The notes beneath the pieces were generated by a model. That model ran no database searches. It was not told where the DNA came from and saw only the letters and a list, made by a program, of their open reading frames with translations. Position numbers and translations under genes: made by a program. This document shows positions 16,121 to 25,547 of a stretch of 38,865 bases of DNA, in pieces; the first letter of the stretch is position 1, and every line of letters begins with the position of its first letter. Source of the DNA: Bacteroidota bacterium (GTDB lineage Bacteria > Bacteroidota > Bacteroidia > Bacteroidales > JAAUTT01); assembly GCA_020048915.1 (NCBI GenBank), contig JAIFLU010000026.1, forward strand, positions 1-38,865. Direction: 5' to 3'.

Positions 16121-17035
16121 ATGAAAGCAAAAATTTTTTTTCAAAAAATTGGTTTCCTTTTTAAAGAAACATTCAAAGGGTTTATTGACGATAATGCCCT
16201 AAAACTAAGTGCAGCTTTGTCCTACTATACCATCTTCTCGTTGCCGCCGTTGCTTATTATCATTATATCGCTGAGTGGTGTGTTTTTTGGTGCCGATGCC
16301 GTGCGGGGAGAAATTTTCGGGCAGATTAACGATTTGGTTGGTAACAGCGCTGCACTGCAAATCCAGGAAACCCTCAAAAATGTAAAGCTCTCTAATAGCA
16401 ATGTATTCGCTACTTCCTTGGGTATAATTATTTTAATCATCGGAGCTTCGGGCGTATTTGCCGAAATCCAGGATTCCATTAACTATATATGGGGTATTCA
16501 GGCAAAGCCCAAACGAGGGTTGGTGAAATTTTTATACAACCGGCTTATGTCCTTTTCTATGATTGGATCGGTTGGATTTTTGCTATTAGTCGGCCTGATT
16601 ATAAATTCGTTAATGGATTTATTAAATAACAGGCTGGCAGCACACTTTCCGCAAGACACTATTTATTTATTTTATGCTCTCAACCTGCTCATTGTCTTTA
16701 TAATTATCACCATCTTATTTATTGTCATTTTCAAAACCCTGCCCGATGGAAAGATAAACCTTCGCGATTGCGCTATTGGTGCATCGTTTACAGCCTTTTT
16801 ATTTATGATCGGAAAATTTGCCATCGGGTTTTACCTGGGAAGCTATGATATTGCTTCCATCTATGGTGCTGCCGGCTCAGTAATCCTTATTCTGGTATGG
16901 GTATATTATTCGGCCATTATCCTTTATTTCGGGGCTGAGTTTACCAAAGTTTATGCACTCATCCACGGGCAAAAAATAATACCGAATTCCTATTCTTTTC
17001 AAATTAAGAAACCCGACAATGAAAATATTGAATAA
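16121..17035 (+). CDS. YihY/BrkB (UPF0761) family membrane protein
   Basis: This 304-residue inner-membrane protein has about six transmembrane helices and the family motif ALKLSAALSYYTIFSLPPLLIII near the N-terminus. It also has GIIILIIGASGVFAEIQDSINYIW and the C-terminal YGAAGSVILILVWVYYSAIILYFGAEFTKVYA. The family was once called RNase BN in error and its function is still unknown, with suggested roles in the envelope. It overlaps the AsmA-like gene at 17019 by 17 nt, so the two are translationally coupled. Confidence 0.92.
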   Translation: MKAKIFFQKIGFLFKETFKGFIDDNALKLSAALSYYTIFSLPPLLIIIISLSGVFFGADAVRGEIFGQINDLVGNSAALQIQETLKNVKLSNSNVFATSLGIIILIIGASGVFAEIQDSINYIWGIQAKPKRGLVKFLYNRLMSFSMIGSVGFLLLVGLIINSLMDLLNNRLAAHFPQDTIYLFYALNLLIVFIIITILFIVIFKTLPDGKINLRDCAIGASFTAFLFMIGKFAIGFYLGSYDIASIYGAAGSVILILVWVYYSAIILYFGAEFTKVYALIHGQKIIPNSYSFQIKKPDNENIE

Positions 17036-19385
17036 TAAATTTAAAAAAACTCTCTTTATTGTTTTTAGCTCCCTCCTTATATTGATAGTGGGTATTGTTT
17101 TACTGGTTTCGCCCATTGCCAAATATTTAGTAGAAAAGTACGATGTGAAATATACCGGACGGCAAATTAAAACAGGGTTAATTTATGTAAATCCATTTAC
17201 CGGCTATGTTCATATTACCAATTTGAAAATTTATGAATATAAAAACGAACAGGATTTAAAGGATCGGGATACAATTTTTTTCTCTGCAAAAGGGGTAAGT
17301 GCCAATTTTGCACTATTTAAAATATTTTCGAAAACCATAGAAATATCCGGGTTAACCCTTAACAAACCTGTTGGAGTAATTATTCAGAACAAAAAAGCAT
17401 TTAATTTCAGCGACCTTATTTTGAAGTTTTCCTCAAAGAAAGATAGTACAGCTCCATCGTCGGTTCATGTTAACCTTTTGGGAATTAAAGTGCAAAATGG
17501 CATTTTCCACTATCGTGAAAAAGGTATTCCGATAAATTATTTTATAAAAAATGCCAATTTTGAGAGTTCTGGTAAACGTTGGAATGTCGATACATTGGCG
17601 GTAAAATTTTCTTTTTTATCGGGGACTCATACCGGCTCTGCTAAAGGTAATATAACTATCAATTTTAAAAATCTCGACTATCAGCTAGGTATTGCGATTC
17701 GTGAGTTCGATTTAAATATTATTGAGCAATACCTTAAAGATATGGTTAACTATGGCCATTTCAGAGCAAATGTGGATGCTGATCTTGAATCGACCGGTAA
17801 TTTTAAAGATGTTCAGCGTGTTACCAATTCGGGAAGGATAATATTGAACAATTTTCATCTGGGCAAAAGCCCAACAGACGATTATGCCTCTTTTAGCAAG
17901 CTGGTTATTGCAATAGAAAAATTAAGTCCTATGAGGCATATATATTCGTATGATTCCATTTCAATTACCCAGCCATATTTAAAATTCGAACGGTACGAAT
18001 ATTTAGACAATTTTCAGCGGATGTTTGGAAAAGACGGAGCCAACATTTCGGCTGTTAAAAGTAATCCGGTTAGGTTTAACCTGATTCTTAAAATTGCCGA
18101 TTATATAAAAGCGATTGGTAAGAATTTTTTCAAAAGCGATTTTAAGATTGGCAAGCTGGCGATTTATAATGGTGTTTTGAAATTTAGCGATTACTCGCTC
18201 TCCGAAAAGTTCGCCATTGAGGCAAATCCATTTAATTTTTTAGCCGATTCGGTAGATAAAAGCAGAAAGAGGGTAGAGGGCCTGCTTAGAACGAGGATAC
18301 AACCTTATGGCAATATTGCAGTAACATTAAGCATAAACCCCAACGATAGCAGCGATTTCGACCTGAAATACAGCCTGCAGAAATTGCCGGTATCGTTGTT
18401 TAATCCTTACCTGATAACATATACCTCTTTTCCGGCTGACCGGGGAACTATTGAGCTGAATGGTACCTGGAATGTTAAAAACGGAATTATAAAAAGCAAA
18501 AATCACCTGGTGGTTATCGATCCCCGAATTACCCGCAGGCTAAAAAACAAAGATAACAAATGGATTCCTACCCCATTATTGATGTATTTTGTTCGCGAAC
18601 GGGGAAATGTTATTGATTACGAAATACCAATTACCGGAAATTTAAAGGATCCTAAATTTCATATAAGGGATGTCCTCTTTGATATTCTGGGAAATGTTTT
18701 TGTGAAGCCTCCTACCACACCTTATCGGTCGCAGGTAAAATATATGGAGAATGAAATTGAAAAATCGTTAACGTTGAAGTGGGAGATGCGGCAAAATTCG
18801 CTGTTGCGCAAACAAAGCAAATTTATCGATAAAATGGTTGGTTTTCTAAACCATTTCCCCGAAGCCTCTATTGGCATTTATCCGATGCAGTATGCTGAAA
18901 AAGAGAAGGAATACATTTTATTTTTTGAAGCGAAGAAGAAATACTTTTTGAGATCGAAAGATAAAAATGCCCGGTTTCTCACAGCGGACGATTCTTTGAA
19001 AGTAGAGAAAATGTCGGTACAGGATTCCGCGTTTGTTCATTATGTAACCAAACAGGTAAACGATACCATGCTCTTTACCATGCAGGAGAAATGTATTAAT
19101 TATATTGGTCAAAAGGTAATTAACAGTAAATTCGACCAATTATGTAAACAGCGGGAAGCTGCTTTTTTATCAAATTTTACAAAAAAAACACTCGAAAACC
19201 GTGTCATTATCTTTCCTGGAGAAAACACCATTCCATACAATGGTTTTTCGTTTTACAAAATAGTATACAAAGGCGAATTCCCGAAAGATATTATCAAGGC
19301 GAATGAGCAAATGAATGAGTTAAATCATTCGGCACCCCGCAAAAAGTTTGCAAAAGTACGGGCAAAGATTTTGGGAATACTTTAA
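17019..19385 (+). CDS. AsmA/DUF748-like envelope protein
   Basis: This 788-residue protein has an N-terminal transmembrane helix (about 11-31) followed by a long beta-rich, repeat-like periplasmic region of the AsmA/DUF748 kind. Examples are LTLNKPVGVIIQNKKAFNFS, LGIKVQNGIFHYREKG and LPVSLFNPYLITYTSFPADR, with ITGNLKDPKFHIRDVLFDI near 550. The last about 170 residues are helical and charged. AsmA-like proteins are thought to bridge the periplasm for phospholipid movement. The link to the Mla genes and YihY supports an envelope-lipid role. Substrate and partners are inferred. Confidence 0.82.
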   Translation: MKILNNKFKKTLFIVFSSLLILIVGIVLLVSPIAKYLVEKYDVKYTGRQIKTGLIYVNPFTGYVHITNLKIYEYKNEQDLKDRDTIFFSAKGVSANFALFKIFSKTIEISGLTLNKPVGVIIQNKKAFNFSDLILKFSSKKDSTAPSSVHVNLLGIKVQNGIFHYREKGIPINYFIKNANFESSGKRWNVDTLAVKFSFLSGTHTGSAKGNITINFKNLDYQLGIAIREFDLNIIEQYLKDMVNYGHFRANVDADLESTGNFKDVQRVTNSGRIILNNFHLGKSPTDDYASFSKLVIAIEKLSPMRHIYSYDSISITQPYLKFERYEYLDNFQRMFGKDGANISAVKSNPVRFNLILKIADYIKAIGKNFFKSDFKIGKLAIYNGVLKFSDYSLSEKFAIEANPFNFLADSVDKSRKRVEGLLRTRIQPYGNIAVTLSINPNDSSDFDLKYSLQKLPVSLFNPYLITYTSFPADRGTIELNGTWNVKNGIIKSKNHLVVIDPRITRRLKNKDNKWIPTPLLMYFVRERGNVIDYEIPITGNLKDPKFHIRDVLFDILGNVFVKPPTTPYRSQVKYMENEIEKSLTLKWEMRQNSLLRKQSKFIDKMVGFLNHFPEASIGIYPMQYAEKEKEYILFFEAKKKYFLRSKDKNARFLTADDSLKVEKMSVQDSAFVHYVTKQVNDTMLFTMQEKCINYIGQKVINSKFDQLCKQREAAFLSNFTKKTLENRVIIFPGENTIPYNGFSFYKIVYKGEFPKDIIKANEQMNELNHSAPRKKFAKVRAKILGIL

Positions 19386-19590
19386 GGTTGTTGCATTTTC
19401 CCTTTAGAAAAGCTGACGTGCCTTGTTTAATCAATCCTTCGACAGAGGGAGAAATGAGCTAAGAAAAGCACCCCGTCTAACTGTCCTTTTCATCAGCATT
19501 GCCTATCGGTCATTCTGAGCGTAGTCGAATGAATGAGAAGAGGATGAAAGTGCCGAGCTTTGAACTTATCTTCTCTTACGACTTACGACT

Positions 19591-19606
19591 CCCGATAGCT
19601 ATCGGG
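19591..19606. repeat. 16-bp perfect palindrome CCCGATAGCTATCGGG
   Basis: The palindrome sits in the 380-bp gene-free stretch between the AsmA-like and ompA-like genes, inside an inverted AGTCGTAAG-type tract. A degenerate copy (CGATAGCTATCAGGG) is at 21780-21796. A single GAGCGTAGTCGAA piece near 19516 belongs to the other repeat family. I see no gene in 19386-19763. Confidence 0.7.
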
Positions 19607-19669
19607 ATTACTTACGACTATCTCTTCGGGTCTCACGGTAACTGGTTTTGGAAACCAACAAATATTCCA

Positions 19670-19736
19670 TGTGTGAATAATGTAATTTATTCCAAAAGTT
19701 GTGTAACACTAATTAATCGAAAGACAATCAACTTTG
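19670..19736 (+). promoter_or_regulatory. 21-bp direct-repeat stress promoter, copy 5
   Basis: TGTGTGAATA is followed by ATGTAAT (19680-19686), with GTGTAAC (19701-19707) 21 bp away. CAACTTTG ends at 19736, 50 bp after half-site 1. The leader to the ompA-like ATG is 27 nt, the second shortest of the eight. Confidence 0.76.
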
Positions 19737-19763
19737 TAGCGTTATTCACTAAAATTAAACACC

Positions 19764-20561
19764 ATGAAAAAAACATTCCAATTTATTACTTTCTCAACCT
19801 TGTTTCTTAGTTTGCTATTTATATCGTGCGGACCAAGTAAAAAAATGTTGGTTTCGCAAGCCAGGGTTGATAAACTCCAAAAAGACAGCACCAAAACCCA
19901 TACGCAACTAAATGAATGTGTTGCAGTAGTAAAAAACCTGAACGAAGAAAAAAAATCGTTGCAGAATCAAAATGCCTTAGCTCAAATTGATTTCGAGGCG
20001 CTTGCAGCTTCATCCGAGATGACCATTGCCGAACAGGCAAAACGTTTAAGGACTTTTCAGGAAATCACCAAAGCCCAAAAAGCTGTCATGGACAAGCTTA
20101 AAAATTCCATTGCCGAGGCATTGATGAATTACAAAATGGATGAGCTTTATGTTTATACCAAAGATGGGAATGTATATGTTTCGCTCGAAGAAAAACTGTT
20201 GTTCAAATCGGGTAGCGATGTTGTCGATCCTAAAGGAAAAGAAGCGCTAAAATCGCTTGCTAAGGTATTAAACGGCACAAAAGATATTAGTGTTTTAATT
20301 GAAGGCCATACCGACAATGTTCCTATTAAAACCAAATTATTTGCAGATAATTGGGACCTGAGCGTTGCAAGGGCAACTTCTATTGTTCGCATTTTGACAA
20401 CCGACAGTGGTTTTGATCCAAACCGTATTACTGCATCAGGCAGAAGTCAATTTCATCCCGTAAAGGATAACACTACAGATGCCGGTCGTGCAAGCAACCG
20501 CAGAACCGAAGTCATTCTATCGCCCGACTTAAAAGAGATTTATAAGCTGTTGTATCAGTAG
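19764..20561 (+). CDS. OmpA-family lipoprotein
   Basis: This 265-residue lipoprotein has a type II signal peptide (lipobox LFISC, Cys22). Residues about 35-120 form a coiled-coil region (KLQKDSTKTHTQLNECVAVV and on), and residues about 140-260 form an OmpA/MotB peptidoglycan-binding domain with LLFKSGSDVVDPKGKEAL, VLIEGHTDNVPI, NWDLSVARATSIVRIL and the diagnostic AGRASNRRTEVIL. It should tether the outer membrane to peptidoglycan. Its own direct-repeat promoter places it with the stress genes. Confidence 0.93.
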   Translation: MKKTFQFITFSTLFLSLLFISCGPSKKMLVSQARVDKLQKDSTKTHTQLNECVAVVKNLNEEKKSLQNQNALAQIDFEALAASSEMTIAEQAKRLRTFQEITKAQKAVMDKLKNSIAEALMNYKMDELYVYTKDGNVYVSLEEKLLFKSGSDVVDPKGKEALKSLAKVLNGTKDISVLIEGHTDNVPIKTKLFADNWDLSVARATSIVRILTTDSGFDPNRITASGRSQFHPVKDNTTDAGRASNRRTEVILSPDLKEIYKLLYQ

Positions 20562-20569
20562 GAAGAAGT

Positions 20570-20790
20570 ATATAGTCGTAAGTCGTAAGTATTTAGTCGT
20601 AAGAAAATGAAAAGAAGAAAAGAATAGTAAGTATGTAGTCGTAAGTCGTAAGCAGGGGGATTGTTAATCTTTTTTAACTAATTCTACTAAATACTTACTA
20701 CTAACGACTTACTACTCGGTACTTACTACTAACGACTTACTACTCGGTACTTACTACTTACTACTTACTACTCGGTACTTGCGACTTGCA
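20570..20790. repeat. Inverted pair of AGTCGTAAGTAGTAAG simple-repeat tracts
   Basis: The + strand carries AGTCGTAAG/AGTAAGTAT units to about 20655 and their complements (ACTTACTACT, ACGACTTACTACTCGG) from about 20692 to 20790. The two halves could fold on each other into a long imperfect hairpin. It lies between ompA and the next stress promoter. Confidence 0.7.
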
Positions 20791-20797
20791 TCTTAAA

Positions 20798-20864
20798 TGT
20801 GTGAATTATGTAACCTTTAGCCATAATTGTGTAACTATTTTGGCTTGGTATACCTTAACTTTTC
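20798..20864 (+). promoter_or_regulatory. 21-bp direct-repeat stress promoter, copy 6
   Basis: TGTGTGAATT is followed by ATGTAAC (20808-20814), with GTGTAAC (20829-20835) 21 bp away. The -7 element is imperfect: TAACTTTT at 20856-20863, one base short of the usual spacing. It drives the operon that contains the first mini-AraC gene, so regulation may be autogenous. Confidence 0.72.
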
Positions 20865-20886
20865 AATATTTTAAATTGTGTGAAAA

Positions 20887-21096
20887 ATGAAAACAACTGG
20901 AATCATTATTTTGATAATTGGCCTTGCATTAACCATTTTTACTGCCTTCACTTTTTTTACCAAAGAAAAAGTAGTGGATTTGGGAAAGGTCGAAATTACC
21001 CGAAGTAAGCCACATCGCGTTAACTGGTCTCCCTTAATTGGAATTGCAGTTATGGGAATCGGTGGAATTGTTTTGTGGCAGTCATCTAAAAAATAA
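20887..21096 (+). CDS. Small two-helix membrane protein upstream of the mini-AraC gene
   Basis: This 69-residue protein has two transmembrane helices (about 3-25 and 48-64) separated by a charged loop (KEKVVDLGKVEITRSKPHRVNW). I recognise only a widespread type of small Bacteroidetes membrane protein, with no sure family name. It is 8 nt upstream of the regulator's start, so they are probably translated together. Placement under the direct-repeat promoter suggests a stress role. Confidence 0.78.
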   Translation: MKTTGIIILIIGLALTIFTAFTFFTKEKVVDLGKVEITRSKPHRVNWSPLIGIAVMGIGGIVLWQSSKK

Positions 21097-21104
21097 GGCC
21101 CCTA

Positions 21105-21662
21105 TTGAAACTCTATATCAAATACATGGTGAGTATGCGCTGCAAAATGGCAGTGAGAGAAGAGTTGAAAAAACTTGGGCTTCACTTTATTGTTGATATG
21201 GGCGTTGCAGATGTCATGGAAGATATAACTCCGGAGCAACGCGAGCAAATACGTAATGGTTTACACCAATCTGGACTGGAACTGATGGATGATAAAAAAG
21301 CGGTGCTCATCGAAAAAATCAAGAATGTAATCATCGAAATGGTGCATTATACCGACGAAATTCCTAAAACCAATTTTTCGGATTACCTGGTCGATAAACT
21401 GAAATACGATTACACTTACCTGGCAAATTTATTTTCGGAAGTGCAGGGTACCACCATTGAGAAGTTCATCATCTCGCACAAAATTGAACGGGTGAAGGAA
21501 TTGATTATTTACGATGAACTAAACCTTACTGAAATTGCCTGGAATATGCACTACAGCAGTGTTGCACATTTGTCGAATCAGTTTAAAAAAATTACAGGAC
21601 TCACCCCTTCGCATTTCAAAAAACTAAAAGATAAAAGAAGGCAATCAATTGAAGATGTTTAG
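21105..21662 (+). CDS. Mini AraC-family regulator with HMA-like N-terminus (copy 1)
   Basis: This protein is about 185 residues from a TTG start. Residues 1-75 resemble an HMA/ferredoxin-like fold (LYIKYMVSMRCKMAVREEL, then KLGLHFIVDMGVADV and GLELMDDKKAVLIEKI). Residues about 95-178 are an AraC DNA-binding domain with two helix-turn-helix units (DYTYLANLFSEVQGTTIEKF and AWNMHYSSVAHLSNQFKKI, then TGLTPSHFKK). It has no receiver or sugar-binding domain. The TTG start is chosen because it aligns with the start of the paralogue at 38002; ATG at 21126 is an alternative. It sits under the direct-repeat promoter it may itself bind. Signal is unknown. Confidence 0.85.
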   Translation: MKLYIKYMVSMRCKMAVREELKKLGLHFIVDMGVADVMEDITPEQREQIRNGLHQSGLELMDDKKAVLIEKIKNVIIEMVHYTDEIPKTNFSDYLVDKLKYDYTYLANLFSEVQGTTIEKFIISHKIERVKELIIYDELNLTEIAWNMHYSSVAHLSNQFKKITGLTPSHFKKLKDKRRQSIEDV

Positions 21663-21663
21663 G

Positions 21664-21712
21664 GAAAAGTCGATAGTTTATAGTCGATAGTCGATAGTTT
21701 ATAGTCGATAGC
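21664..21712. repeat. GTCGATAGTTTATA simple repeat
   Basis: About three units of AGTCGATAGTTTATAGTCGATAG follow the mini-AraC gene. The rest of the gap to 21919 holds a GGGG-rich degenerate palindrome near 21780 and nothing coding. Confidence 0.6.
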
Positions 21713-21918
21713 TAAAAAGTGAAAGTGTTATGTTATTCATAGAGTGTTTTAGTCAACCACCCCTGCCCTTCCTTACCCGCGATAGCTATCAGGGGGAGGG
21801 GATACTTTCCTTAGATATGTTATCGCCCCTTATTAAGGGGTTGGGGTTGATATCGCCTAATTTTTAGCGACATTATATAAGCTTTTTAAATAAACAACAG
21901 AAGTACAACATATAAATT

Positions 21919-24900
21919 ATGGAAAGAACAAAATCGCACGATTCAAAATATGCCAGCAGTTTAATAGAAGCTAGCCTGGATCCATTGATTACCATCAACT
22001 CAAAAGGTAAGATTATGGATATGAATCAGGCAAAGGTCGATATTACGGGTATTGAACGTGAAATACTTATGGGATCAAATTTTATCGACTATTTTACAGA
22101 ACCTCAAAAAGCGCAGAAAGTATATCTGGAAGTTTTCGAAAAAGGGTTTGTGAAAGATTTGCCCCTTACGTTTCGCCATAAAGATGGAAAACTTACCGAT
22201 GTGTTGTTTAATGGATCGGTTTATAGGAATGATAAAGGCGATATAGAAGGAGCAGTTGTGGTGGCCAGGGATATTGCTGAACAAAAATGGGCTATTGAAT
22301 TACGCATTGCAAATAAGGAACTTGCTTTTCAAAACAACGAAAAAGAGAAACGCGAGGCAGAGTTAATACTTGCTAATAAAGAACTGATCTTTCAAAATGA
22401 AGAAAAGGAAAAGCGGGCAGCTGAGCTGTTTATCGCCGACAAAGAGCTTCTATTTCAAAACAGAGAACGCGAAAATAGGGCAGCTGAATTAATTATTGCC
22501 AATGAAGAACTTGCTTTTCAAAACTCCGAAAAGAATAAACGAGCTGCCGAATTAGTAATTGCCGACAAAGAATTGGCTTTTCAAACACGGGAGAAAGAAA
22601 ATCGTGCCGCAGAGTTAGTTATTGCCGACAAAGAACTGGCATTTCAAACCAGGGAGAAGGCAAACAGGGCAGACGAACTGCTGATAGCCGATAAAGAGCT
22701 AATCTATCAAAATATACAGAAAGAAAAACGGGAAACAGCAAATAAGGAACTGGAAGCGTTCAGCTATTCCTTAAAATTGGCATCCCAATATTCCCTCAGC
22801 CTTATTGAGGCTAGTCTCGATCCATTGGTTACCATCAATACCGAGGGGAAGATAACCGATATGAATGAAGCCTTGGTGAGCATCACAGGCATTGAGCGTA
22901 AAAAACTGCTTGGTTCCGATTTTTTCAATTATTTTACCGAACCTCAAATGGCTCGGGAAGTTTACCAGGTGGTGTTTGCAAAAGGCTCGGTAGCCGATTC
23001 GCCCCTTACCCTGCGTCATAAAAACGGTAAACTAACCGATGTTTTATTTAACGGTTCAGTATATAAAGACGACCAGGGAAATGTGCTTGGGGTAGTAATT
23101 GTTGCCCGCGATGTAACAGCGCAAAAATCGGCCTCGCAATATGCCCGAAGTCTTATAGAAGCTAGTCTCGACCCCCTTTTTACAATTAGTCCTGCCGGTA
23201 AAATCACCGATTTGAATAACGCCTCCATAAAAATAATTGGACAGCCCCGGGAGGAGTTAATTGGGACCGATTTTTTCAATTATTTTACCGAAACCCAAAA
23301 GGCCCGCGAAGTATATCAGGAAGTGTTTGAAAAAGGTTTTGTAGTTGATTATCCGTTAACTATTATCGATGGTAAACTTACGGACGTGCTGTTTAACGGC
23401 TCTGTTTACAAGGACGACCGGGGCAACGTGCTTGGTGCCGTGGTGGTGGCCAGGGATATTACCGAACAAAAGCGCATTGAAAGAGAATTGATTGAAGCAA
23501 GGGTGTTTGCAGAGTTGGCAACAGAAATTGCTGAAGAAGCAAAAGGCAAAGCCGAAAGTGCATCCCTTATTGCAGGCGATGCGGTGAAAGCGAAACAGCA
23601 ATTTTTGTCGAACATGAGCCACGAAATTCGTACTCCCATGAACGCAATTATTGGTTTCACCAAAGTGTTGCTCAAAACAGAATTATCAGCCAAACAAAAG
23701 GAATATTTAATGGCCATAAAAATGAGTGGCGATTCGTTAATTGTGCTTATAAATGATATCCTCGACCTCGCAAAGGTGGATGCCGGAAAAATGGTATTTG
23801 AGAAAACGCCTTTTAAAATTGCCTTGTCTATTTCGGCTATGTTGCACTTGTTTGAAACAAAAATTCTCGAAAAAAACCTCCAGTTAGTAAAAATATATGA
23901 CCCTAAAATACCAACCGTATTAGAGGGGGATCCCGTGCGGCTGCATCAGATAATTATGAACCTGGTAAGCAATGCTATAAAGTTTACAAACGAAGGTAAA
24001 ATTACCATGAGCGTTCAATTATTGAAAGAAGAAAATGAAAATGTTGAAATTGAGTTTGCTGTTTCTGATACCGGAATTGGAATCCCCGAAGAAAGAATTG
24101 GACAAATATTTGAAAACTTTCAACAGGCATCCAGTAAAACTTCCAGAATTTACGGAGGTACAGGCTTAGGTCTGGCTATTGCCAAGCAATTGGTTGAGTC
24201 GCAAGGTGGTACTATTGCTGTAAAAAGCAAGCTTCAGGAAGGCTCTACCTTCAGTTTTATTTTACCTTTTCAAATAACAAAAGCCGAAGCAGAATCTGAT
24301 ACGGAGGTAGCGGAAGATGATTTTGAAGCAAAAAATATCAAAGTTCTGGTGGTCGAAGATATTCCGCTCAATCAATTATTGATGAAAACACTTCTGGACG
24401 ATTTTGGTTTTGAACGCGAAATTGCTGGCAATGGGAAAATTGCCATTGAAAAAATGGAAGTGAATAAATACGATTTAGTTCTGATGGATTTACAAATGCC
24501 CGAAATGAACGGGTTTGAAGCCACTGAATATATTCGGAACGTTTTAAAATCGAATATTCCTATAATCGCTTTAACCGCTGATGTTACCACCATGGATCTG
24601 GCCAAATGCAATGCCGTGGGGATGAACGACTACATTTCAAAACCGGTGGATGAACGGTTATTATATTCCAAAATAATTAGTTTGGTAAAGAAATCAAATA
24701 TGGAAGAATATAAGGCAAATAAAGAAGACTCCAGCAGCGATGAGGTAAAGCTAAAATGCATCGATCTGAATTACTTAATCAATCGAACAAAATCGAACCC
24801 GCAATTAATGATGGAAATGATTTCGCTTTACCTCGAACAAACACCATCCTTAATTACCGCCATGAAAGAAAGTTTAGAATTAAAAGATTGGATTGCTTTG

Positions 24901-25113
24901 CATGCGGCAGTTCATAAAATAATTCCTTCGTTTTCAATAATGGGAATCAGTACCGATTTCGAAAACATGGCCAAGAAAGTCCAGGAGTATGCAAGCTCTC
25001 AACTACAAACCGAAGGAATTTACGATTTGGTTCTTCAGATAGAAAAAGTGTGCCTTCAGGCATGCAGAGAGTTGGAAATTGAGTTTAACCGGATAAAAAC
25101 AAAAAATGGATGA
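21919..25113 (+). CDS. Hybrid histidine kinase: PAS, coiled-coil repeat, PAS, PAS, HisKA, HATPase, REC, HPt
   Basis: This 1064-residue cytoplasmic kinase has no transmembrane helix. PAS1 is at about 12-123. Seven 21-residue repeats (127-273) of the form ELxIADKELAFQNxEKExRAA follow. PAS2 is at about 293-405 and PAS3 at about 408-520. HisKA has phosphoacceptor His568 in SHEIRTPMNAI. The HATPase carries DTGIGIPEE and GGTGLGLAIAKQL. REC has Asp857 in LMDLQMPEMNG, and the C-terminal HPt has His999 in AAVHKIIPSF. The three PAS copies are closely alike (all start SLIEASLDPL), implying recent duplication. It overlaps the response-regulator gene by 4 nt and lies just after a mini-AraC gene, hinting at a shared pathway. 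Confidence 0.93.
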   Translation: MERTKSHDSKYASSLIEASLDPLITINSKGKIMDMNQAKVDITGIEREILMGSNFIDYFTEPQKAQKVYLEVFEKGFVKDLPLTFRHKDGKLTDVLFNGSVYRNDKGDIEGAVVVARDIAEQKWAIELRIANKELAFQNNEKEKREAELILANKELIFQNEEKEKRAAELFIADKELLFQNRERENRAAELIIANEELAFQNSEKNKRAAELVIADKELAFQTREKENRAAELVIADKELAFQTREKANRADELLIADKELIYQNIQKEKRETANKELEAFSYSLKLASQYSLSLIEASLDPLVTINTEGKITDMNEALVSITGIERKKLLGSDFFNYFTEPQMAREVYQVVFAKGSVADSPLTLRHKNGKLTDVLFNGSVYKDDQGNVLGVVIVARDVTAQKSASQYARSLIEASLDPLFTISPAGKITDLNNASIKIIGQPREELIGTDFFNYFTETQKAREVYQEVFEKGFVVDYPLTIIDGKLTDVLFNGSVYKDDRGNVLGAVVVARDITEQKRIERELIEARVFAELATEIAEEAKGKAESASLIAGDAVKAKQQFLSNMSHEIRTPMNAIIGFTKVLLKTELSAKQKEYLMAIKMSGDSLIVLINDILDLAKVDAGKMVFEKTPFKIALSISAMLHLFETKILEKNLQLVKIYDPKIPTVLEGDPVRLHQIIMNLVSNAIKFTNEGKITMSVQLLKEENENVEIEFAVSDTGIGIPEERIGQIFENFQQASSKTSRIYGGTGLGLAIAKQLVESQGGTIAVKSKLQEGSTFSFILPFQITKAEAESDTEVAEDDFEAKNIKVLVVEDIPLNQLLMKTLLDDFGFEREIAGNGKIAIEKMEVNKYDLVLMDLQMPEMNGFEATEYIRNVLKSNIPIIALTADVTTMDLAKCNAVGMNDYISKPVDERLLYSKIISLVKKSNMEEYKANKEDSSSDEVKLKCIDLNYLINRTKSNPQLMMEMISLYLEQTPSLITAMKESLELKDWIALHAAVHKIIPSFSIMGISTDFENMAKKVQEYASSQLQTEGIYDLVLQIEKVCLQACRELEIEFNRIKTKNG

Positions 25114-25544
25114 AAGACGAAAAAGATATTTTATTTTTTTTGGTAGATGACGATGCTTTGTTTTTAAAGGCGCTGGAGATCGATTTTTCACAAAGCAGTC
25201 AATCAGTAATCAAAACTTTTGCAACGGGAGAACTGTGTCTTGAAAGCATTGGGCAAAACCCCGACATTATTGTTTTGGATTATCATCTTAACGGGGTTGA
25301 TAAAGAAGCAATTAACGGGCTCGAAACACTTGATCGGATAAAAGCAGCCTTTCCAGAGATGCCTGTAATTATGCTCTCGTCGCAGGACAGCATTGATGTA
25401 GCTGTAAATTGCATGAAACATAAAGCGTTCGATTATATTGTTAAAAGCGAAACGGCTTTTCTCAGGCTCCAAAAAGCTATTACCGCCATTTTTAAGACCC
25501 AGAAATTAGAAAAAACACTGAACTGGTATATGGATAGAATGTAG
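25110..25544 (+). CDS. Single-domain response regulator
   Basis: This 144-residue protein is a receiver domain only. It has the acidic pocket FLVDDDALF (Asp13-15), phosphoacceptor Asp57 in DIIVLDYHLNG, a conserved Ser in MLSSQDS and Lys in DYIVKSE. There is no DNA-binding or enzymatic output domain after residue about 125. Its ATG overlaps the kinase stop (ATGA), so it is the likely target of the HPt His999 or a phosphate sink. Confidence 0.9.
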   Translation: MKDEKDILFFLVDDDALFLKALEIDFSQSSQSVIKTFATGELCLESIGQNPDIIVLDYHLNGVDKEAINGLETLDRIKAAFPEMPVIMLSSQDSIDVAVNCMKHKAFDYIVKSETAFLRLQKAITAIFKTQKLEKTLNWYMDRM

Positions 25545-25547
25545 GGG

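Noticed and set aside
19499..19810. Possible small gene upstream of the OmpA-like lipoprotein
   Set aside because: It reads through the palindrome and repeat tracts, overlaps promoter 5 and runs into the next gene. It shows no family pattern.
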